Positions 1 to 8,943 of a stretch of 64,000 nucleotides of DNA are shown here, piece after piece (within the stretch, counting starts at the first letter, position 1; the number at the start of each line of letters is the position of its first letter). The position numbers and the translations under genes are program-made. The notes beneath the pieces were generated by a model that was given only the letters and a program-made list of their open reading frames with translations, ran no database searches and was not told the DNA's origin. This stretch comes from Gp6-AA40 sp035263125. Lineage in GTDB: Bacteria; Acidobacteriota; Vicinamibacteria; Vicinamibacterales; UBA2999. Location: the NCBI GenBank assembly GCA_035263125.1, contig DATFRP010000197.1:36212-100211 (forward strand), given 5' to 3'.

Positions 1-2
1 GC

Positions 3-209
3 GGCGAGGACACGCGCCTCGTGATGGCGTGGCCCGAATACGAAGCAGCGCTGAAGGCGGCCGGCGTGAAATACGAGGGCCACATCTATCCTGGCGCCGT
101 CCATGGGTTCAACAACGACGCGACACCGCAGCGCTACAACAAAGCCGCGGCTGACGCGGCGTGGAAGCGCACGATCGAGTGGTTCAATCAGTACGTGCGG
201 ACAACGTAG
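3..209 (+). CDS. dienelactone hydrolase family protein, C-terminal fragment
   Basis: Only the last 68 codons lie in the window; the frame is open to the left edge. The visible end carries a helix followed by YPGAVHGFNND, whose His matches the catalytic histidine of dienelactone hydrolases, then the usual WKRTIEWFN C-terminal helix. The family is an alpha/beta hydrolase with a Cys-Asp-His triad; the Cys and Asp would lie upstream, outside the window. Substrate cannot be told from this fragment. Confidence 0.85.
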   Translation, partial: GEDTRLVMAWPEYEAALKAAGVKYEGHIYPGAVHGFNNDATPQRYNKAAADAAWKRTIEWFNQYVRTT

Positions 210-265
210 CGGGGCGATCGGAAAGGACGCCGGGCCTCGAGAACAGGCCCGGCCCACACCGTCGC

Positions 266-724
266 TTACTTCACAGCACAGTCCCCAACGTACATCTCCG
301 GTCGTGACGTAAACCCCGGCAGGCTGACCTGCGTGTATTCGTGCCGCGTGTGCACGGCCATCAGCCTTCCCTCTTTCGATTCCTTCGCGATCACGGTCGT
401 CGTATAAAGGGGACCGTCACCCTGCGACTGCATCAGGTGCAGGTAGTCGTTCGAGTAACGAACGACGATGAGCGAGCTGCCACCGAGCTTGCCTTCGAGA
501 TCGGCTGTGCCTTCGTCGACGTTGATGTTCTTGAACGCGACGGTGAGCGTCGCCGGCGTCACATCCGCACTCGCCGTGCCGCTCTTCCAGTTGCCTCGTG
601 CCACGACCGAGAACGCGCACTCGAGGCTGGTGGCTTTCGCGAGCCGCTGCTGCAGTCCGCTCTGACCTGAAGCGGATCCCGTGAAGACGGCAACAACGAG
701 CACAGTCGCAATGGCCTCTCGCAC
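266..724 (-). CDS. secreted hypothetical protein, 152 aa
   Basis: GTG start at 724 is chosen because GGAGG sits just upstream and the first ~20 residues form a signal peptide ending SASGQ. The open frame extends further upstream, but those extra residues are low complexity and read against the neighbouring gene. The mature part is a small beta-rich domain with one Cys near the start and one at the very end (GDCAVK), possibly a disulfide. I do not recognise the family. Similar short proteins are common in acidobacterial genomes, so a periplasmic role is inferred only from the signal peptide. Confidence 0.6.
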   Translation of the reverse strand: MREAIATVLVVAVFTGSASGQSGLQQRLAKATSLECAFSVVARGNWKSGTASADVTPATLTVAFKNINVDEGTADLEGKLGGSSLIVVRYSNDYLHLMQSQGDGPLYTTTVIAKESKEGRLMAVHTRHEYTQVSLPGFTSRPEMYVGDCAVK

Positions 725-835
725 AGGTCCTCCGCTTTTCTCCAATCCTGATTCCTGATTCCTGTCTTTAGTCTTTCGTGCGTAGAATACCCCGCGAGTT
801 ATCACCCTTGCGGTCATTCTCGAGGAGACGCGACC

Positions 836-1573
836 ATGGTCAACGTCCATCGCCCGCTGCTCGCCCTGTCGTCGGCCGTGTTCCTCGTCGCGGCCGGCAA
901 CGCGTTCGTCAGCGCGCAGGCACCGAAGACCCCAACCGTCTGGGACGGCGTGTACACAGATGCGCAGGCCGAGCGCGCGACGGCGACGTTCAGTTCGAGT
1001 TGTGCTCGATGCCACACGCTCGCAGCCGACGGCAGTGGCAACCGGCCACTGACCGGCGACAAATTCTGGGAGGGCTACACACAGAAGACCGTCGGTGACC
1101 TGCTCAAGTTCGTCAGCACGAACATGCCGAATGGCGCCGCCGCGGGATCGCTCTCCGCGTCGGCCTACAACGATCTCGTCGCGCTCATCCTCAAGTCGAA
1201 CGGCTTCCCCCCGGGCACGACCGAGCTCGCGCCGGAGACGGTCGCCAACGTTCAGATCATTCCCAAAGGTGGTCCAGGCGAACTGCCGGCGAACACCCTG
1301 GTGCGGATGGTGGGCTGTCTCGGGCCCAAGGCCGGAAGCGACTGGACGCTGACCAACGCGACCGATCCGGTGCGCATCGACAAGACGGGTTCCGTCCCGG
1401 AAGACGCGACGCGTCCACTCGGCACGCGTACGATCGCGCTGAAGTTCGTCTTGACGAAGCTGGACACGTTCGCAGGTCAGCGGATGTCGGTCACCGGCAT
1501 TCTTCTCGGCGCGGGCGGCGCGAACGGGCTCAACGTCTCGACGGTGAACCGTGTAGCCGAGGCGTGCCCGTAA
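836..1573 (+). CDS. secreted c-type cytochrome domain protein
   Basis: ATG at 836 has a GAGGAGA ribosome site about 8 nt upstream. Residues 1-28 are a signal peptide ending SAQA. One CxxCH haem motif is visible (C56-A-R-C59-H60), and Met97 in STNMPNG is a plausible sixth ligand, as in class I cytochromes c. From about residue 135 a second beta-rich domain follows, with a Cys in VGCLG and a C-terminal Cys (EACP). Electron carriage in the periplasm is implied by the haem motif; the redox partner is unknown. It lies upstream of the ankyrin / DUF1592 / DUF1552 genes and may serve with them. Confidence 0.85.
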   Translation: MVNVHRPLLALSSAVFLVAAGNAFVSAQAPKTPTVWDGVYTDAQAERATATFSSSCARCHTLAADGSGNRPLTGDKFWEGYTQKTVGDLLKFVSTNMPNGAAAGSLSASAYNDLVALILKSNGFPPGTTELAPETVANVQIIPKGGPGELPANTLVRMVGCLGPKAGSDWTLTNATDPVRIDKTGSVPEDATRPLGTRTIALKFVLTKLDTFAGQRMSVTGILLGAGGANGLNVSTVNRVAEACP

Positions 1574-1824
1574 TCACGGAGCCGGCCTCGCCGTACCCTG
1601 GGCGCCATAGTGCTCGTCCGAAGGCGGTGCCCGAAGGCGGCTCAAATCTCGGGCAAATTCTCAGAAACGCCCGGCTGTGCCGGACGTTTCCGCACGTCCC
1701 GGTTATAGGCTTACAGCATAGGTACGCTGGCTGCGACATGGGCGTCCCGGGTGTAAAATTGCACAACTCGTACCGGGTTCTTTCGTCGCCGTTCGTTGGC
1801 AACTTGTCAAAAGGCGGGGCCACG
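1574..1824. other. 251-nt gap upstream of the ankyrin gene
   Basis: The downstream frame is open through it but the translation is not protein-like. TAAAAT at 1754-1759 could be a -10 box; no good -35 lies at the right distance. A GAAGGCGG direct repeat at about 1619-1640 resembles the dispersed palindromes. Confidence 0.35.
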
Positions 1825-3585
1825 ATGCACACCGCACGGAATTCCGTACTGTTCCTCGCACTCCTGACCCTGGTTGCTGTTTTCCCTGGAGGACTCGGAC
1901 GCGCCGCGGGCGACAACGCGGTCGTCGACGCCGCGAGACGCCATGACCTCGCCGCAGTTCGCGCGTCGATCGCGAAGCACGAGAACGTCAACGAACCTTC
2001 GAGAGACGGATCGACGGCGCTGCTCTGGGCTGCGTACCACGCCGATGTCGCGATGACACGCGCGCTCATCGCCGCGGGCGCGAAGGTCAACACGCCAAAC
2101 AAGTACGGTGTCACGCCGCTGCTGCAGGCGGGCCGCACGGGCGCAGACGAGGTCGTGCAGGCCCTGCTTCGCGCCGGCGCTGATCCTTCGCTGGCGCACT
2201 CGGATGGTGAGACACCGCTGATGGGCGCCGCGCACACCGGGAGTCTCGCCACCGTGCGCCTCCTGCTCGAAGCCGGCGCCGACGTCAACGCCGCGGATAC
2301 GTTCCAGCAGCAGACCGCGCTGATGTGGGCGGCCAATGAAGGCCACACCGCGGTGGTGCAGGCGCTGCTCGACGCGAAGGCCGATCCGAATCGCAAGGCG
2401 CACGTCACCGGACTCGAAGAACGCAAGCACGCCGATCACGCAACCGGTGGTTTCACTGCGCTGATGTTCGCTGCGCGCAATGGACACGAAGAGGTCGTCA
2501 AGGCGCTCGTCAAGGGCGGCGCGGATCCAAAGCTGACCAACGGCGATGGCGTGACGGCAACGATGATCGCCATTGTCAACGATGAATTCGATGTCGCGAA
2601 GACGCTCGTCGAACTCGGCGCGGATCCCAATGACGGTTCGCTCTACTTCGCGGTCGACATGCACGATGCGACCACTGACATGCGCGCCAAGGATGGCTCG
2701 CGGCTGCGCGCCGATCATTCCAACACGCTGACCGCGCTCGATCTCGTGAAGCTGCTGCTCGATCGCGGCGCCGATCCGAACAAGGCGTTTACCGGCACGC
2801 TGCACAGCACGACGCTCTGCTGTCCCGACGAGATCAACGCGTCGCCCTTCTACCGCGCATCGATCGCGGCCGACGTCGAGGCGCTCAAGCTGATGCTCGC
2901 GCACGGTGCGCAGGTCGAGTGGAGCCCGATTGAGGTGAAGAAGGAGGGCAAGGGCGCACGTGGCGGAGGTGGCGGTGGCGGGCGCGGCAACGGCAACGTC
3001 GGGAAGACACCGATGATGGTCGCGATGACCGGCGGCCGCGGTGCCGCGTTCAGCGCCGGGCCCGGTTTCGATCGCCTTGGTCCGCCGCCTTTCCGGGAAG
3101 CGTCCAATCGCGAACCGCTCGACGCAATCAACGCCTTGCTCGGAGCCGGCGCCAATCCGAATGCCAAGGCCCCCGACGGCTCGTATCTGCTGCATCAGGC
3201 CGTGCAGGCGAGGCAGGTGCCGATCATCAAGGCGCTCGTCGCGGCCGGAGCCAAGCTCGATGTCGTCAACAAAGACAATCTGACCCCGCTGCTGCTGGCG
3301 GAGAAACCCGAGCCGCCGCCACCACCGGGCAACAACACCGACGCGCGCACCTATCGTCCGCATCGCGATTCACGCGAGGACGTGATCGCCGCGCTGCGCG
3401 GTCTGATGGGGCTGGGTCCGAACGATCCCGCGCCAGTGCCTCCACCGCTGCCCGCGTCTGCGAAGAAAGACGACAAGAAGGACGCTGACGACCCGGATGC
3501 CGAGCAGCCCAAGGTCGACGAGAAGAAGACCGACGAGAAAAAGACTGAGAAGGTCGCAGAAGGTACGGCAGGGGCCACGAAATGA
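1825..3585 (+). CDS. secreted ankyrin-repeat protein, 586 aa
   Basis: ATG at 1825 is chosen because it begins a clean signal peptide (to about residue 28, ending GRAAG); the frame itself runs further upstream. The mature protein is a tandem array of ankyrin repeats, with repeated xGxTALLWAA and VxALLxAGADP patterns from residue 30 to about 340 and again at 435-500, interrupted by a Gly-rich loop near residue 385. The tail after residue 540 is Lys/Asp/Glu/Pro-rich. Ankyrin arrays bind other proteins; the periplasmic partner is unknown. The stop overlaps the next start (ATGA at 3582), so it is translationally coupled to the DUF1592-type gene. Confidence 0.9.
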   Translation: MHTARNSVLFLALLTLVAVFPGGLGRAAGDNAVVDAARRHDLAAVRASIAKHENVNEPSRDGSTALLWAAYHADVAMTRALIAAGAKVNTPNKYGVTPLLQAGRTGADEVVQALLRAGADPSLAHSDGETPLMGAAHTGSLATVRLLLEAGADVNAADTFQQQTALMWAANEGHTAVVQALLDAKADPNRKAHVTGLEERKHADHATGGFTALMFAARNGHEEVVKALVKGGADPKLTNGDGVTATMIAIVNDEFDVAKTLVELGADPNDGSLYFAVDMHDATTDMRAKDGSRLRADHSNTLTALDLVKLLLDRGADPNKAFTGTLHSTTLCCPDEINASPFYRASIAADVEALKLMLAHGAQVEWSPIEVKKEGKGARGGGGGGGRGNGNVGKTPMMVAMTGGRGAAFSAGPGFDRLGPPPFREASNREPLDAINALLGAGANPNAKAPDGSYLLHQAVQARQVPIIKALVAAGAKLDVVNKDNLTPLLLAEKPEPPPPPGNNTDARTYRPHRDSREDVIAALRGLMGLGPNDPAPVPPPLPASAKKDDKKDADDPDAEQPKVDEKKTDEKKTEKVAEGTAGATK

Positions 3586-6173
3586 AGCACGCGTTGGTGG
3601 TGAGTGCGGGTCTGATCTGGATTGGCGCGGCGGTGCTCGTTGCGCAAGCCCCTCGACTGAGCTCGGGGCAAGCCGCCACGGCCGCGCGTCCGCAATCCGC
3701 AGCACCGTCAGGTGCGCCAGCAACGAAATCAGGAACGCCGGCGCAGGTGCCCACGCAGCCGCAACCGGCGTCGCCGGCAGCGGCGGTCCGGCTCAAGCCG
3801 GACACGACGACTGCCGCGGATGCATCGAGATACCAGGCGTGGGTGAAGCAGTACTGCGTGGCCTGTCACAGCAGCCGCGCGGCCAATCCCGCCAACAATC
3901 CGGTCAATCTCGAAACCGCGAGCCTCACCGACCTGCTGCCACACGCCGCCACGTGGGAACGCGTGCTTCGCAAGCTGGCGGTGCGCGCAATGCCGCCGCA
4001 AGGCACGCCGCATCCACCCGAGGCCGAGTACGCCGCGTTTACCAACTGGCTGTCCGCATCGCTCGATCACGCCTGGGCGGGCAAGGCGACGCCGGGACGG
4101 TACGTGGTGCATCGACTCAATCGTGCGGAATATCGCAATGCGATCCGTGATCTGCTCGCCCTCGACATCGATGTCTCGTCGCTGCTGCCCAACGACGGCG
4201 GCGACTTCGGGTTCGACAACATCGCCACCGCGTTGACCACGTCGCCGTTGCTGCTCGACGGATACGTCACCGCGGCCCAGCGGATCAGCACGCTCGCGGT
4301 CGGCGACGCGAAGGCCAACACCACCACCACCGAGTACGGCATCAATCGCGATTTCAGCCAGAACGCCTACATCGAGGGATTGCCCCTCGGCACGCGTGGC
4401 GGACGACTGGTGCGCCACGTGTTCCCGGCCGACGGTGAATACAAGCTCTTTGGCCGACTGGTACGCGGCATCGAGGAAGGCTACGCCGGTGTCGAAGGGA
4501 ACGAGTTTCCCTACACCTTCGTGATCACGCTCGACGGCGACGAGGTGTACTCCGCGCAGCTCGGCGGCCTCAAGGATCACGAGGTCCAGGTCAAGGACAT
4601 GAACGAGGCGCGCGCCATTGTCGACGCGCGCATGACCGCCAAGATCAAGGTCACGGCAGGACCGCACGACCTCGGCTTCACGTTCCGCGATCGACCCTCC
4701 AGGCTGCAGGACGTGTGGCAGCCGTCGCAGCGCGACAGCCAGGAGATTCACTTCATCGGTGGCCTTCCGAAGCTGAAGACCGTCGGCGTCGAGGGGCCGT
4801 ACAACGCGACCGGCATCAGCGAGACACCGAGCCGCGATCGCCTCTTCGTGTGTCAGCCCAAGGCGGCCAGCGACGCGACTCCATGTGCGACGAGGATCTT
4901 CTCGTCCTTCGCGCAACGCGCGTTTCGACGTCCAATCTCGGCGCAGGACATCGAGCCGGCGATGACGTTCTATAACCGCGCGCGCACCGACGGCGGCTCG
5001 TTCAACGAAGGCATTCGCGCCGGCGTGGCGCGCATTCTGGTCAGCCCGTCGTTCCTCTATCGCATGGAGCGTGATCCGGCTGGCGTTGCTCCAGGCGTGG
5101 CGCATTCAGTGAGCGACGTCGAGCTGGCCTCGCGGCTGTCGTTCTTCCTGTGGAGCAGCATCCCGGACGATCAGCTCCTCGCGGTCGCGAAGGCTGGTGG
5201 GCTGCGCGAGCCTGCGGTGTTGTCGGCCCAGGTGAAACGCATGCTGACCGACAGCCGCTCCGACGCGTTCGTCAGCAACTTCGTCGGACAGTGGCTGCAG
5301 CTGCGGAATCTCGAATCGAAAGTCCGGCCCGACATCCTGCAGTTCCCTGATTTCGATGACAACGTCCGCGAAGCGTTCCGCCGCGAGACCGAGATGCTGT
5401 TCGCGTACATCCTGCGCCAGAACCACAGCATCCTCGAGCTGCTGAACGCCGACTACACGTTCGTCAACGAACGGCTCGCCCGGCACTACGGGATTCCGGG
5501 CGTGTACGGCACGCGCTTCCGTCAGGTGAAGATCACCGATCCGAACCGCCGCGGCCTGCTCGGTCAGGGAAGCATTCTGGCGCTCACATCGGTGGCCACC
5601 CGCACGTCGCCGGTGTTTCGAGGGAAGTACATCCTGACCACGTTCCTCAACACGCCGCCGCCGCCACCGCTGCCCAACGTCCCCGCACTCGAGGACGCCG
5701 GCAAGGGAACGGCGAACGCACCCAAGACAGTGCGCGCCCAGCTCGATCTGCATCGCGCGAACGCCGTGTGTGCGTCATGCCATCGCGTGATCGATCCGGT
5801 CGGATTCGCGCTCGAGAACTTCAACCCGGTTGGACAGTGGCGCATCAGCGATGTGGATGGAAAGCCGCTCGACACCGCCGGAGTGTTGGCGGATGGGTCC
5901 AAGGTCGACGGGCCGACTGCATTGCGCAACGTGATTCTGAGCCGTCCGGACGCGTTCGCCACCACGCTCACGGAGCGCGTGATGACCTATGCGCTCGGCC
6001 GCGGTATGGAGCCGTCCGACATGCCGGTGATTCGCGGCATCGTCAGGAAAGCGGCCGTGAACAAGTATGCATTCGGCGCGATTATCATGGGCATCGTCGA
6101 AAGCGCGCCGTTCCAGATGCGGACGAGACTCGAACAGGCCGACAGAACGAACAGAGTCGCAGACGCGAGGTAG
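3582..6173 (+). CDS. PSCyt/PSD multi-domain cytochrome-like protein (DUF1587-DUF1595-DUF1592-DUF1588-DUF1585)
   Basis: 863 aa. Signal peptide at 1-22, then a Pro/Ala-rich linker (about 23-80) holding two repeat-derived palindromes. Then come a haem-type CVACH (C92-C95-H96), a DUF1587 block (VHRLNRAEYRNAIRDLL), DUF1595 (FAQRAFRRP), DUF1592 (ELASRLSFFLWSS), DUF1588 with a second CxxCH (CASCHRVIDPVGFALENF) and a DUF1585 end. This domain order is known from Planctomycetes and Acidobacteria, where such genes pair with DUF1552 genes; no reaction has been firmly assigned. It overlaps the ankyrin gene by 4 nt and precedes the DUF1552 gene by 48 nt. Confidence 0.93.
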   Translation: MKHALVVSAGLIWIGAAVLVAQAPRLSSGQAATAARPQSAAPSGAPATKSGTPAQVPTQPQPASPAAAVRLKPDTTTAADASRYQAWVKQYCVACHSSRAANPANNPVNLETASLTDLLPHAATWERVLRKLAVRAMPPQGTPHPPEAEYAAFTNWLSASLDHAWAGKATPGRYVVHRLNRAEYRNAIRDLLALDIDVSSLLPNDGGDFGFDNIATALTTSPLLLDGYVTAAQRISTLAVGDAKANTTTTEYGINRDFSQNAYIEGLPLGTRGGRLVRHVFPADGEYKLFGRLVRGIEEGYAGVEGNEFPYTFVITLDGDEVYSAQLGGLKDHEVQVKDMNEARAIVDARMTAKIKVTAGPHDLGFTFRDRPSRLQDVWQPSQRDSQEIHFIGGLPKLKTVGVEGPYNATGISETPSRDRLFVCQPKAASDATPCATRIFSSFAQRAFRRPISAQDIEPAMTFYNRARTDGGSFNEGIRAGVARILVSPSFLYRMERDPAGVAPGVAHSVSDVELASRLSFFLWSSIPDDQLLAVAKAGGLREPAVLSAQVKRMLTDSRSDAFVSNFVGQWLQLRNLESKVRPDILQFPDFDDNVREAFRRETEMLFAYILRQNHSILELLNADYTFVNERLARHYGIPGVYGTRFRQVKITDPNRRGLLGQGSILALTSVATRTSPVFRGKYILTTFLNTPPPPPLPNVPALEDAGKGTANAPKTVRAQLDLHRANAVCASCHRVIDPVGFALENFNPVGQWRISDVDGKPLDTAGVLADGSKVDGPTALRNVILSRPDAFATTLTERVMTYALGRGMEPSDMPVIRGIVRKAAVNKYAFGAIIMGIVESAPFQMRTRLEQADRTNRVADAR
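3786..3803. repeat. dispersed palindrome inside the DUF1592-type gene
   Basis: GTCCGGCT-ca-AGCCGGAC, the same arms as the copy at 25637, is read in frame as VRLKPD in the linker after the signal peptide. A second imperfect palindrome (CCCCTCGACTGAGCTCGGGG, 3649-3668) lies in the same linker. Confidence 0.7.
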
Positions 6174-6186
6174 AGGACGTACGTAG

Positions 6187-6206
6187 GGGCCGCCTTCAGG
6201 CGGCCC
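6187..6206. repeat. dispersed palindrome GGGCCGCC-ttca-GGCGGCCC
   Basis: Perfect eight-base arms, preceded by GTACGTAG. Lies in the 48-nt gap between the DUF1592-type and DUF1552 genes, so it is transcribed within the operon. Confidence 0.75.
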
Positions 6207-6221
6207 ACACATGGAGACGCC

Positions 6222-7556
6222 ATGATCATCACCAAGAAGCACCTGTCCCGCCGGACGTTCCTGCGGGGAACCCTGGGCGCGACGGTCGCACTGCCCTTCC
6301 TCGACGCGATGGTGCCGGCGCTCACCGCACAGGCGCGGACCGCCGCGGGCGCACCATTCCGCTTCGGTGTGATCTACATGCCCTGCGGGGTCTACCCCGA
6401 CACCTGGCATCCGACCCAGATCGGCAGCGACTTCGAGTTCAAACCGGTCATGCAGCCGCTCGAGCCGTTCCGGAATCAGCTGGTCACGATCAGCAAGATG
6501 AAGGCGCCCTGGGGCGAGTCGGTCCACGTCGGCGCAAGCTCCGCGTTTCTCAACGGGACCGGCCCGGTGGTCGCGCGCGGCGGCACCGGTGATGCCTTCG
6601 GTCAGATCGCGTCGAAGAAGACGGTCGACCAGTACATCGCCGATAAAGTGGCCGGCGATACCCCGCTCCACTCGATCGAGGTCGGCACCGAAGACATGGG
6701 CACGGCGGCCGGCGCCTGCGACGGCTTCCCCTGCACGATCTTCGACACACTGTCGTGGCGCGAAGACACGCGCCCGCTGCCCGTCTCGATCAATCCGCGC
6801 GTCACCTTCGAGCGGATGTTCGGCGAGACCGGATCGCCTGAGCACCGGAAAGCGCGTCTCAAGGAGAAGCAGAGCCTGCTCGACTCGGTGACCGACGAGA
6901 CCGCGAAACTGCAGCACTCGCTCGGCTCGCAGGACCGCGCGATCCTCGACGAGTATCTGAGCAACATCCGACAGGTCGAACAGCAGCTCGATCGAATGGA
7001 GAAACGCCTCGGCACGCTGACCGAGAATCCCGAGTCGCCGATCGGCCTCCCGGAAGCGTTCGATGATCACATGACCGTGACCTACGATCTGATGCACCTC
7101 GCGCTGCAGGGCGACATCAGCCGCGTGTTCACATTCATGATCGGCCACGAGCCGACCGATCGCAGCTACGCGCACATCGGCGTGCCGGAGACGCACCACA
7201 GCATCTCGCACCACGGCAACGACGCCGAGAAGCTCGCCAAGTACGCCAAGATCGGCACGTATCAGATCGTGAAGTTCTCGGAGTTCCTCGAGAAAGTCCG
7301 CAACACCAAGGACGGTGACGGCAACCTGCTCGATCACTCGCTGTTCTATTGGGGCAGCGGCATGAGCAACGGCAACGCGCACGATCGCAGCAACCCGCCT
7401 GCGGTGCTCGTCGGCGGCGCGCACGGTCGGCTCAAGGGCAATCGTCACCTCGAGGCCAAGGAACAGCCGACGGCGAACCTGCTGCTGGCCCTCGCCCATA
7501 TCGGCGGCGTCGAAGTCGAGAAGTTCGGCGCGAGCACAGGACGTATGGAGATCTGA
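6222..7556 (+). CDS. Tat-exported DUF1552 protein
   Basis: 444 aa. The N-terminus has a twin-arginine signal (SRRTFLRG, then a hydrophobic stretch ending AQA), so it is exported folded, probably with a cofactor or metal. The body matches DUF1552, an alkaline-phosphatase/sulfatase-like fold family of unknown function: GVIYMPCGVYPDTWHP near the start, a coiled helix around residues 205-265, and HEPTDRSYAHIGVPETHHS with several His. It sits 48 nt after the DUF1592-type gene; the pairing of the two is widely conserved, so they probably act together in the periplasm. A short palindrome lies between them. Confidence 0.92.
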   Translation: MIITKKHLSRRTFLRGTLGATVALPFLDAMVPALTAQARTAAGAPFRFGVIYMPCGVYPDTWHPTQIGSDFEFKPVMQPLEPFRNQLVTISKMKAPWGESVHVGASSAFLNGTGPVVARGGTGDAFGQIASKKTVDQYIADKVAGDTPLHSIEVGTEDMGTAAGACDGFPCTIFDTLSWREDTRPLPVSINPRVTFERMFGETGSPEHRKARLKEKQSLLDSVTDETAKLQHSLGSQDRAILDEYLSNIRQVEQQLDRMEKRLGTLTENPESPIGLPEAFDDHMTVTYDLMHLALQGDISRVFTFMIGHEPTDRSYAHIGVPETHHSISHHGNDAEKLAKYAKIGTYQIVKFSEFLEKVRNTKDGDGNLLDHSLFYWGSGMSNGNAHDRSNPPAVLVGGAHGRLKGNRHLEAKEQPTANLLLALAHIGGVEVEKFGASTGRMEI

Positions 7557-7585
7557 CGCTCGCCACGAAGTCCGGGAGTACGTAG

Positions 7586-7610
7586 GGGCCGCCTGAAGGC
7601 GGCCCTTTCG
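7586..7610 (+). terminator. dispersed palindrome acting as likely terminator after DUF1552 gene
   Basis: GGGCCGCC-tgaa-GGCGGCCC followed by TTTCGTTTT, preceded by CGTAG. The stem with a T-rich end could stop transcription before the pirin gene. Same arms as the copies at 6187 and 22529. Confidence 0.55.
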
Positions 7611-7623
7611 TTTTGAGACCACG

Positions 7624-8331
7624 ATGATCACTCTTCGCAAATCCAAGGACCGCGGCCACACCGACCTCGGGTGGCTGAACAGCTATCACACGTTTTCGTT
7701 CGGCGGCTACCACGACCCGAAGCACATGGGCTTCCGCGCGCTGCGCGTGCTCAACGACGACCGCGTGGCACCCGGCAAGGGATTCGGCGCGCACGGCCAT
7801 CGCGACATGGAGATCCTCTCCTACGTGATGGAAGGCAAGCTCGCCCATCAGGACAGCCTCGGCCAGCCGCGTGTGATCGGACCGAACGAAGTACAAGCGA
7901 TGAGCGCCGGCACTGGCGTCATTCACAGCGAGTTCAACGCGTCGGGCACCGAGCCGACACATTTCCTCCAGATCTGGATCATCCCGGACCGGGAGGACAT
8001 CGACCCGTCGTATCAGCAGTTTGCCTATGCGCCCAACGAGAAGAGAGGAGTGCTGAGACTGCTGGCCGGGCCCGACACGACCAATACTGCGGCGGCGCGC
8101 ATTCATCAGGACGCGAAGATGTATGCGTCCGTCCTCGAGCCGCACGACACGATCAAGTACGCCATCCCGCACGGACGTCACGTGTGGCTGCACTGCGCGT
8201 CGGGGCACCTCGACGTCAACGGCATCGCGCTCCAAGAGGGTGATGGCGCAGGTGTCAGCAACGAAGACGCGCTCGAGATGCGCGGCGGGGGCGAGCGTGG
8301 CGCCGAGCTCCTGCTCTTCGATCTCGCATGA
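7624..8331 (+). CDS. pirin family protein (YhhW-like)
   Basis: 235 aa bicupin. The metal ligands known from YhhW and human pirin are present at matching positions: H57 and H59 in FGAHGHRDME, H101 and E103 in VIHSEF. Some pirins have quercetin 2,3-dioxygenase activity; others act as redox-sensing cofactors, so the physiological role is open. The start ATG at 7624 matches the typical N-terminus (MITLRKSKDRGH). It is cytoplasmic, with no signal peptide. The next gene, a flavodoxin-like protein, is also redox-related and follows after 52 nt with a palindrome in the gap. Confidence 0.93.
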   Translation: MITLRKSKDRGHTDLGWLNSYHTFSFGGYHDPKHMGFRALRVLNDDRVAPGKGFGAHGHRDMEILSYVMEGKLAHQDSLGQPRVIGPNEVQAMSAGTGVIHSEFNASGTEPTHFLQIWIIPDREDIDPSYQQFAYAPNEKRGVLRLLAGPDTTNTAAARIHQDAKMYASVLEPHDTIKYAIPHGRHVWLHCASGHLDVNGIALQEGDGAGVSNEDALEMRGGGERGAELLLFDLA

Positions 8332-8349
8332 ACGGGCACACCGCGAAGA

Positions 8350-8369
8350 GCGGAGGCTTCAGCCTCCGC
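8350..8369. repeat. dispersed palindrome GCGGAGGCT-tc-AGCCTCCGC
   Basis: Perfect nine-base arms over a TC loop in the 52-nt gap between pirin and the flavodoxin-like gene, ending just before the latter's ribosome site. Confidence 0.7.
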
Positions 8370-8383
8370 GCACCAGGAGTCGC

Positions 8384-8893
8384 ATGTCCGATGTGAATGT
8401 GCTCGTTGTCTTCTACTCACGCCACGGCGTCACGGAGAAGCTGGCACTGGCGGCCGGTCTCGGTGCCATTCAGGCGAAAGCCAACATCCGTCTACGCCGC
8501 GCCGCCGATCTCGCGGATCGACACACCATCGACGCGAACGCGTCGTGGAAAGAGCATCTCGATCGCATGAATCGTGACTACGTGGCGCCGCGCCCTGCCG
8601 ATCCGGTGTGGGCCGACGTCATCGTGCTGGCGACGTCCCACCAGTCGTCCGGGGAAATCGAGCAGTACTGCGCGCTGCTCGGGTCCGATCGCGCGCATGC
8701 CGGCAAAATCGCGGCGCCGCTTGCGTCCGGCAACGATGACACCGTGCTCAAGCCCATTTACGCTGCAGCGGCGTGCGCCGGCCTCATCGTCGCCCCGCCT
8801 GCAACCGACTCGCCCGATCCGATCGCCGCCGCCCGCACGTTCGGCCAGCGCGTCACTCAAATGGCCAGGGCACTGAAGCAGCACGCAGGTTAG
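8384..8893 (+). CDS. flavodoxin-fold (WrbA-like) NAD(P)H-quinone-oxidoreductase-type protein
   Basis: 169 aa from ATG 8384, with AGGAG at 8375. The N-terminus VLVVFYSRHGVTEKLA is the flavodoxin phosphate-binding loop, and ADVIVLATSHQSSGEIEQY resembles the FMN-binding loop of WrbA-type proteins. It is shorter than WrbA (about 200 aa), with loop differences. Predicted FMN-dependent redox enzyme of the cytoplasm, possibly quinone detoxification; the substrate is not inferable. Same orientation as pirin. Confidence 0.75.
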   Translation: MSDVNVLVVFYSRHGVTEKLALAAGLGAIQAKANIRLRRAADLADRHTIDANASWKEHLDRMNRDYVAPRPADPVWADVIVLATSHQSSGEIEQYCALLGSDRAHAGKIAAPLASGNDDTVLKPIYAAAACAGLIVAPPATDSPDPIAAARTFGQRVTQMARALKQHAG

Positions 8894-8943
8894 GTCTGGG
8901 GAGCGCTGAACGCGGATATGATCACGCCCCGAGGGACTTGAAG

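Noticed and set aside
1807..3363. 518-codon open frame antisense to the ankyrin gene
   Set aside because: Arg/His/Asp-rich translation with no motif; a shadow caused by the GC-rich third positions of the ankyrin gene.
5775..7661. 628-codon open frame on the minus strand over the DUF1592 end and DUF1552
   Set aside because: No ribosome site or domain; the plus-strand genes have clear families, Tat signal and ordered domains.
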